From Aquanectria penicillioides (taxonomy: Eukaryota; Ascomycota; Sordariomycetes; Hypocreales; Nectriaceae), in NCBI GenBank assembly GCA_003415625.1, contig PYIU01000006.1:3472001-3536000 (forward strand): DNA of 64,000 bases, written 5' to 3'. Below, piece after piece: positions 57,958-64,000 of the stretch. The position numbers and the translations under genes are program-made. Positions within the stretch are counted from its first letter, which is position 1. Each line of letters opens with the position of its first letter. The notes below the pieces were generated by a model that worked only from the letters and a program-made list of their open reading frames with translations, ran no database searches and was not told where the DNA came from.

Positions 57958-59454
57958 TCATGCCTTTGTTGGCAGGAAGTTTTCACGCAGAATCTCCGTC
58001 CACGTCGGGAGAGGACTCTCTGTCTGGTAGAAATCGCGGGGACGGGTTGACCACTCGCGAGCCCATCGATCCCTGCTCCATCCAGACTGCTCCGCAATCA
58101 TGGCCTCGATGTCCAACGGCTCTCCAGTGTCGAAATTACAACGTAGCATCGAGGTCCCGTTGACAAGGTGCCGCATGGCCAGGGGGAAGTCTTTTTGGAA
58201 ATGGCAGGGCGATCTCCTGCGCGTCCTGGGACGGCTGGACTCTTCGATCAGCTTTCGGGAGTAAATCTCGTCCAATACCTGCTGCCAGGCTGCATCCCGC
58301 TGTACAACCTCCTTGAAGATCTGCGAACAGAGTTGGGGCGCTGGATCGCCGTCCAAGACGAACAGCATGGAGCCGGCCGGCATGCCCATCTGCTCCAGTG
58401 CCAACGCCTCGACGAGCCAGTGGGCGACGTGAGGGGAGATCTTGATTGCCCATAGTTGATTGACCGAGTACGACTTGCTCACCTCCTCCCATCGAGAGAC
58501 ATCGTGGTCTTGGAATATGGTCCTCCACATGTTTACGCGGCGCTGAACCCGGAGGAGCGGGTTCTCTTTGCAAAAAGGAATCAGGCCCCGTGCGTGGCAT
58601 GCGGGCTCGGCCACGGCCCGGCGATCTTCATTGACGACGATTTTGCGAATCTGCAGACGGGTCTGGGCAGGGATGGAGTCGAGGAATGAGACGGCAGCAG
58701 CCGCCGCTGAGAAGCGATATTTCCGCCGATCAATTCCCTTTAGCAGCCACTGGTGTCGTGGTTGATAGTAGTCGTCCAGAGCATCGCCCATACGGTCGAG
58801 GTGATTCCAGGACGGGATGGCCCACGGCTCATGGCACACATCCAGGATCTTGAGAGGGTCCTGCTTGATGTTACTCTCGGCATGGCGTTTCATGACCTCT
58901 TCGACATATTCCATGCCGTGTAGCCGCGCAATCTGGCGAAGGGTGTACGTCACGGCGGGGCGATTCGACGAGGGAGCCTCAACCCAGCTGCATCCGACGA
59001 GAGGGACATCGTTGCCCTGGGGCGCCGTGGTGGAGCTGTTGATCTCGTTGCTGGCCACCAGCGTGTCCAAGGTCGGCTTGAAGCGTGGGAACTGGGCAGC
59101 GACGTCGTCACGGATCTCCGGTGTAATAAACCGCCGCGCGTCCAGCAAATGGCGGTGTTCGGTCTGGAAGAGCTCGTTGGTCAGGATGTCGAAGCGGCCG
59201 GCCATTATTCGGACGTCGGCGGTATACACGGTCGAGAAGGTAACGATGTTGAGGTTCAGCGGCATGCCTCTCGTTTCGTGGGCGACGGTTCTGCACGTCA
59301 ACGGCAGGGCGAGGTCGAGGTTGTCGCCATTCACGGCCGTGAGCTTACATGATTCGAAATCAAAGGCGTAGCCGTCTTCGAGAGTGAAGTATTCTTGGTA
59401 TATCAGCTCCCGCACCTCCCGAGGGAGAGCCAAGAGGTAGCATCGATCCGCCAT
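57958..59454 (-). CDS. Unrecognised fungal protein with F-box-like N-terminus
   Basis: A single exon from the ATG at 59454 to 57958 gives 498 aa. The open frame extends 108 codons further upstream to 59778, but that part looks like promoter sequence. The start RCYLLALPREVRELIYQEYF is like the F-box/2EXR N-termini of many fungal proteins (LPxEVRxxIY). The rest is rich in Arg, Asp and Trp, with no enzyme motif, no membrane helix and no signal peptide. The lower-AT, GC-rich third codon positions differ from the neighbours. It may be an F-box-like adaptor or an orphan expanded family member. Confidence 0.6.
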   Translation of the reverse strand: MADRCYLLALPREVRELIYQEYFTLEDGYAFDFESCKLTAVNGDNLDLALPLTCRTVAHETRGMPLNLNIVTFSTVYTADVRIMAGRFDILTNELFQTEHRHLLDARRFITPEIRDDVAAQFPRFKPTLDTLVASNEINSSTTAPQGNDVPLVGCSWVEAPSSNRPAVTYTLRQIARLHGMEYVEEVMKRHAESNIKQDPLKILDVCHEPWAIPSWNHLDRMGDALDDYYQPRHQWLLKGIDRRKYRFSAAAAAVSFLDSIPAQTRLQIRKIVVNEDRRAVAEPACHARGLIPFCKENPLLRVQRRVNMWRTIFQDHDVSRWEEVSKSYSVNQLWAIKISPHVAHWLVEALALEQMGMPAGSMLFVLDGDPAPQLCSQIFKEVVQRDAAWQQVLDEIYSRKLIEESSRPRTRRRSPCHFQKDFPLAMRHLVNGTSMLRCNFDTGEPLDIEAMIAEQSGWSRDRWAREWSTRPRDFYQTESPLPTWTEILRENFLPTKA

Positions 59455-60558
59455 GTCGGGCGCGGCGATCGGACTTGGCACGAAGCCGTTGGGTTGGACG
59501 GAGGGTGGAGGGGGGTAAGGAGGGGAGCTCTGGTGTGTCTTCCTGCGGTGTGATTTATTAGCGAAGGACGCTTTTTCCCACGAGACGGGAGAATGGAATC
59601 TGGACGTCCTAGAGAGAGGTCGGAGCACGTCTGGCGATGCCCTCCCGGTTGATATAAGAATGGCGAGAGCTTTCCCCTCGACCTTGAGCCTGGCCTGGGC
59701 GACTTCGGACAGGCAGTTACCGGCTGCCTTCAGCCGCACACGAAATAGGGCAACGCGGCCTAGCCGTTCAATCCACACTGGTTTGAGGCCCCTTGGCTTA
59801 TTTTGTGGGGTATCATGAGCTCTTTTTCGTCCTAATCAGATGCCATGATCCCTGACTGATCCTACCCTGGAGCCCATGGATCTCGGGACAGGGCATGACC
59901 TCGCCGACTGTCGATTTGCATGCAACCACTACAATACCCAGAACGCCATTCGACAGGCCCATGGCATTTGGAACACTCTGCCATGTGGCTAAAGGCACGT
60001 TATGGTAATTTGAGGTGAGTTTTTGCTATGCCTCGAGTTGTGGCGACACGAGCCCCCACTGTTCTAAGGAGGAGCCTCGTCAATGTAGCGTTACCAGAGG
60101 ATGGGAATAGTTAGTGCGGCACAAAGGTTGGCAATGGTTTCTGAATTACGGACTCCTTTTCTTTCTTTTCTTTTTCCTTTTCTTCTTCTTCTCATTTTCC
60201 TTATCGACCGTTCTCGCACCCTTTGTCGCTCCCGTCATCTGGAACTTGCGACCTGTCCACTATTATGTCGTCCACTGTCGCTCCCGCAGACTGTGTTGGG
60301 CAAAGCGTCATTATGCACGCGACGCCATTTTGCGACCGAGAGAGTCATTCAAACAGTGATCAATATACTCTTTTATACCTCTGTCCATCCCTCATTCAAT
60401 AAAATGCTTTTCTCTCTGTGAAATTTCCATTTCCCGCCCTTTCAAAAGGGAAGCTGAACCATTTATGACCCCCGAAAGACCAGACTTGGCAAACTTCAGC
60501 CCCGCAGCCCAACACAAAACATCACCAGATCTAACCCTCAACTTCAACCATAGCCGCA
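59455..60558. promoter_or_regulatory. Promoter region with a long CT-rich tract
   Basis: About 1.1 kb without a gene between divergent starts at 59454 and 60559. A pyrimidine-rich run (about 60150-60205, CTTTTCTTT-type) is typical of fungal promoters. Shorter CAAT-like and TTC-rich sequences come before the ATG at 60559. Confidence 0.5.
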
Positions 60559-62016
60559 ATGTCTGTGCCGCAGAGATCAGCCCCTAGCTCCGAAGAGCTG
60601 CAGCAATTTTATGTTGGAAAGCTCGTGTCTGAGGTCCCGAAACCCGCGGTCATCATCGATGTAGCAAAAGTCACGCGACACTGCGCTTCCATGCTTGAGG
60701 TCGCCGAGGCTCTTGGCGTTGGCTTTCGGCCACATGTCAAAACCCACAAGGTTAGTTTGTTTGTTTTCTCCGCTCAAGGTATCCGTAAATCCAGATCTTT
60801 GACCCTTGAGCGCTAGACTATTGAAGGGACTCGCTTGCAGGTTGGCTCGGGCACAACCGATGTCAACATAGTCGCCTCAACACTGGCGGAAATTGAACAC
60901 TTGCTGCCACTGCTGCATGAATACAACAAAAATTCTCGGCCCATCAATGTGCTGTACGGAATTCCGCTTCCGCCCTCCCAGGCGTCAAGGCTAGCACACC
61001 TTGGTCGCCAGTTGGGAGAGAACAGCATCTCCGTGCTGGTTGACCATTCGTCGCAACTCAAGGCAGTAAGCGAGTTCTTTAGAATCACCGGTTTTCCAGT
61101 TCAGGTGTTTTTGAAAGTAGACACTGGGTATCATCGAGCCGGTCTTCCTCCGACAAAAGCAAATAAAAATGGTCTCCTGGAAACCATCATCGCGCTGGAG
61201 AAAAGCGGAGAGGCTAGACTTCTTGGCTTATATGCTCATAGCAGCTTGAGCTACAGCAACAAGACTGCTGAAGAGGCCATGGCAAGTCTTCAAGGAGAAA
61301 TCCAAGGTTGCCTGGACACTTTGCGCTTGAATGCACATCTCATTCCCGACAACAAAGAACTTGCCATCAGCGTCGGTGCATCGCCACAGGTGACCTCCAT
61401 TGAGAATTTGACGCGTGGTGACGGACACAAGTCCTATACCGCATTTTCACTCAGAAGAACTCTCAAAGAAGTCATGGATGGAAGTCCGAGCGGCTTTAAA
61501 ACGAAGCTTGAGCTCCACGCGGGAGTCTACTCCCTTCTCGACATGCAGCAACTGTCCACCAACTCTCGAGTCCATCTTGGCAACTACGAAGACGAAATCG
61601 GCATATCAGTGATTTCAGAGGTGTGCAGTGTTTATAATGACGGAGAACGCGCGCAGCCCGAGGCACTCCTGGCAGTGGGAGCGCTTGGTCTGGGTCGTGA
61701 ACCGTGTCCATCCTACAGTGGCTGGGGAGTGGTTCAGCGAACGTCATATGTCGCCGGCGATGAATCAAGAGGACGTTTGATTGTTTCCAGGATTAGCCAA
61801 GAGCACTCCATTATTGCTTGGGAGACTGATGCCTCGTCAGGGGAATCGGTGACACCCCAGCCGGTACCTCTTGAGGTTGGACAAACAGTCCTTATTTACC
61901 CCAACCATGCTTGCATCACCGGCGCTCTATATGGATGGTACCTCGTAGTTGACTCTTCAGACTCATCAAAAGGATCAAAGATTATTGATGTGTGGGTTAG
62001 GGCGAGTGGATGGTAG
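60559..62016 (+). CDS. D-serine dehydratase / D-threonine aldolase-like PLP enzyme
   Basis: Two exons (60559-60750 and 60817-62016) give 463 aa. The N-terminal domain has PKPAVIIDVAKV and GFRPHVKTHK, where the lysine carries PLP in the alanine-racemase-like TIM barrel. VFLKVDTGYHRAGLPP and LYAHSSLSYS follow. The C-terminal D-serine dehydratase-like domain has ALLAVGALGLGREP and YPNHACITG, whose His and Cys are the zinc ligands of eukaryotic DSD1-type enzymes. All expected catalytic parts are present. The enzyme should deaminate D-serine or cleave D-beta-hydroxy amino acids in the cytosol. It starts at the first ATG after a CT-rich promoter. Confidence 0.9.
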
Positions 62017-62126
62017 ACGGAATGGGCATTGCATAGCGCTTAAAACAGCCTAATTTGGTCCAAGACATTCCTTGAAGCCCACAGAAAGTGCACACAATGA
62101 CGATTGATATGATTTCGTGTATTTAT

Positions 62127-64000
62127 TTAGATCGCAAGGCACTTAGAAACTAGGCAACCAGTGACCCTGCATCTCTCATACACTAAAAGCGAGGAGATCC
62201 TCTGGCTGTGGTACGACTCAAATTTACCCTTCCCACCTCCGTCATCCACAGGCTGGAAAACGCCTAATACGTCATAGCCGCTCTTTCGCTCTTGATTTAC
62301 AATCCGGAGGACTTGGAGGATTTGAAGAACAGGGAAACTGCCTTCCTCGAATCCACTGATTCGTTGGCGCTCCTCCAGCCAGTTTTGTATCCAGAGACCG
62401 ACCATTCGGTCTCTGGATTGAATCGCACAGACGAGTAATAGACCTGAAAATCCGATTGTATACATATTGAAGCGGACGCAGTCCTCCCAGTCGATTCCTG
62501 CTGCGATGCGAAGTAGGATAAATACCCAACAGTCCAAATTGCCATCCTGTTGGTTGGAGGTGTCTAGTGCTCCTGCGCGATGAAACAAGTTCTCGGATTG
62601 TTGAATAATCTGTGCTGTTGCATAGTAGGCATAATTCATCGCAGACAAGTGTGAAGTGAAGGATAAAGGCTGAATGACAAAGTTTGCATTGTCCCATGGT
62701 GCCTGTGATCGCATATCCAGGAACGCTTCAATCGGGAGTTCGGAGATGGGCAACTGAGCATGCCAGTCACTCAACTTGTTTGAAACAGAAGAGAGAGATT
62801 CTCGATATGATTTTAAGCGAGAATCATCTTCAATCACCATGTTCGTGGCTTTTTTGGAGCCGTCGCTGGCCTCTTCATGTTTGTTGGAAAGTATGGTTGC
62901 AGCCAGAGACGACTCCCAGAACGCATCCAGAGCCATGGCTGCAATATTCTGTGACTCGCAAAGAATCAAGAGAATAGACACTCTTCGATTATCATAATTT
63001 TTCAAAGCCGTTTCCAACTGAGGATGGAGTGCAATGGGGAGCGGGCTGGCTTGGAATTCTGAAGTGCTGAAGTGAAATCTCCGCCACCAGTTTTGCATCT
63101 GCACCTGCAGCCACGCAGCGAGAAGCTCGGCTTCATAGCCGTCACTCCTGATTCCCCTTTCGATCAATGTTTGAGTCAAAGCCGTGATCCCTTTCGCATG
63201 CAATGCAAATTCCGCAAAGTTGCCCATGGATGATTCCAAATAGCAGAAGAGAATCAACACGGCCACAGTCGAGGTCAAGTCGGAATGCCCGTCGGTCTCC
63301 ACCCATTTCGCAACCCGGAGTATTGCTGAGCGATAATATTGCTGGCTGAGCATCTGATGAGACATGTCAGGTCGAAAAGCGAGTCCTGGGATATCGGAAG
63401 TTGAGAAAGACTTTTTTTGTGGCAGCATTCGGCTTAGGCGGCATGCTGAGAGAGCCATGACTGTGTCGAGCGCGACAGGTGAAAGCATCTCGAGGATACT
63501 AAGGCGTTGAAAAGCCGGATGCAGCGTTGGAAGGCACTCGGTGTCCCAGAAATTAATGTAGAATATTTCCTGGTTCCATTGTTGGTGAAGGTGAATGGGC
63601 ATAGGTATACCGCTAATTGTTAAAATATTTTCAATGTCGATGGCATCTGTCTCTGGTGCTACAAGGCCTATTGGATTGCTTCCTTGGCCTGTTGAAGTCG
63701 ATATGGGGCTGGATGTCGTGAGTTGGCGTTGCCCTGAAAGACTCGCACACGCTGCATCATCCTCGGGAAATAAGTCTGCAGCATGAGATTCTTGAGGCAG
63801 TTCATTGATCAAGAACTCATTGCCAACGCTTAAAATAAGCGGTCCTTTAACTAAGTCCTGTAATCCTAGGTTCGGGCTCTGATGACCCTCGATTTCTCGT
63901 GGTCCATTTGTGGAAGAGAATAAGATCGGTTGGCCCGGACTGCTGTTTAGACTTGTATCTTCGGGTACTGTCCCAACTAGTGAGACAGAAAACGATGCGT
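62127..64000 (-). CDS. Fungal-specific transcription factor, 5' end beyond the window
   Basis: The frame is open from the window edge at 64000 down to the stop at 62127. It contains the fungal_trans_2-type regulatory region: FWDTECLPTLHPAFQRLSILEMLSPVALDTVMALSA, FRPDMSHQMLSQQYYRSAILR, VLILFCYLESSMGNFAEFALHAKG, and a C-terminal GIDWEDCVRFNMYTIGF. The N-terminal zinc cluster should lie outside the window, so the DNA-binding class is inferred. An ATG at 63812 is internal to the frame and is not necessarily the start. It converges on the D-serine dehydratase-like gene, 110 bases apart. Confidence 0.8.
   Translation of the reverse strand, partial: ASFSVSLVGTVPEDTSLNSSPGQPILFSSTNGPREIEGHQSPNLGLQDLVKGPLILSVGNEFLINELPQESHAADLFPEDDAACASLSGQRQLTTSSPISTSTGQGSNPIGLVAPETDAIDIENILTISGIPMPIHLHQQWNQEIFYINFWDTECLPTLHPAFQRLSILEMLSPVALDTVMALSACRLSRMLPQKKSFSTSDIPGLAFRPDMSHQMLSQQYYRSAILRVAKWVETDGHSDLTSTVAVLILFCYLESSMGNFAEFALHAKGITALTQTLIERGIRSDGYEAELLAAWLQVQMQNWWRRFHFSTSEFQASPLPIALHPQLETALKNYDNRRVSILLILCESQNIAAMALDAFWESSLAATILSNKHEEASDGSKKATNMVIEDDSRLKSYRESLSSVSNKLSDWHAQLPISELPIEAFLDMRSQAPWDNANFVIQPLSFTSHLSAMNYAYYATAQIIQQSENLFHRAGALDTSNQQDGNLDCWVFILLRIAAGIDWEDCVRFNMYTIGFSGLLLVCAIQSRDRMVGLWIQNWLEERQRISGFEEGSFPVLQILQVLRIVNQERKSGYDVLGVFQPVDDGGGKGKFESYHSQRISSLLVYERCRVTGCLVSKCLAI

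Noticed and set aside
59455..59778. N-terminal extension of the F-box-like protein
   Set aside because: The 108 extra codons are low-complexity and lack a conserved start; the F-box-like motif begins right after the ATG at 59454.
1..64000. Search for CRISPR arrays, rRNA and tRNA genes
   Set aside because: No regularly spaced repeats and no recognisable cloverleaf or rRNA segments were seen by eye; a tRNA scan would be needed to exclude a single tRNA.

Overview
The window is a nuclear segment of a filamentous ascomycete, most likely a Sordariomycete close to Fusarium and its relatives. The organism is an inference. The evidence is short 45-70 nt introns with GTRNGT donors and CTRAC-like branch points, several Zn2Cys6 regulators, a pisatin-demethylase-type P450, DUF4246 and DUF7580 proteins, and transposon and protease relics whose stop codons look like C-to-T/G-to-A (RIP-type) mutations. 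I inferred exons by eye from frame continuity, splice sites and family motifs. There are about 26 genes or gene relics; no rRNA, tRNA or CRISPR was recognised.

Region A (1-16 kb): the 3' end of a EutQ-like cupin gene, a Zn2Cys6 regulator, a six-exon amino-acid/choline-type permease, a 1448-aa TRP-like channel with a C-terminal MYND finger, a decayed M36 fungalysin metalloprotease, a sulfotransferase-like gene and an unrecognised three-exon gene. Region B (16.6-19.4 kb): a gene for a predicted HExxH protein split by a dead 1.34-kb Tc1/mariner element.

Region C (20.5-43.1 kb) looks like one metabolic gene cluster. It holds an acyl-CoA dehydrogenase, cytochrome P450, MFS transporter, PRISE/iridoid-synthase-like reductase, 4-coumarate-CoA-ligase-like enzyme, Zn2Cys6 regulator, alpha/beta hydrolase, ABM-like protein, cyclase-family hydrolase, a short Zn2Cys6 regulator and an FAD monooxygenase. 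Almost every intergenic region in it carries CGGAAT/ATTCCG motifs, some palindromic, suggesting a shared regulon. Activation to CoA, dehydrogenation, hydroxylation, reduction and ring or ester hydrolysis fit the catabolism or tailoring of a plant-type aromatic, lactone or terpenoid substrate; the substrate cannot be read from sequence.

Region D (43.7-55.2 kb) is the most unusual part. It contains a DUF4246 gene, a 288-aa protein with the texture of a gasdermin-like pore former, a tail-to-tail DUF7580-subtilisin protease with an intact catalytic triad, and, divergently from that protease, a C2H2/annexin-like fusion protein. This is reminiscent of the fungal gasdermin-subtilisin cell-death pairs (Podospora HET-Q1/HET-Q2), with a possible membrane-binding partner added. 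Region E (55.6-64 kb): a Fot1/pogo-type MITE carrying two AGTCACGTG sites, an alcohol-acetyltransferase-like gene, an unrecognised protein, a D-serine dehydratase-like enzyme and the 3' part of another fungal transcription factor.
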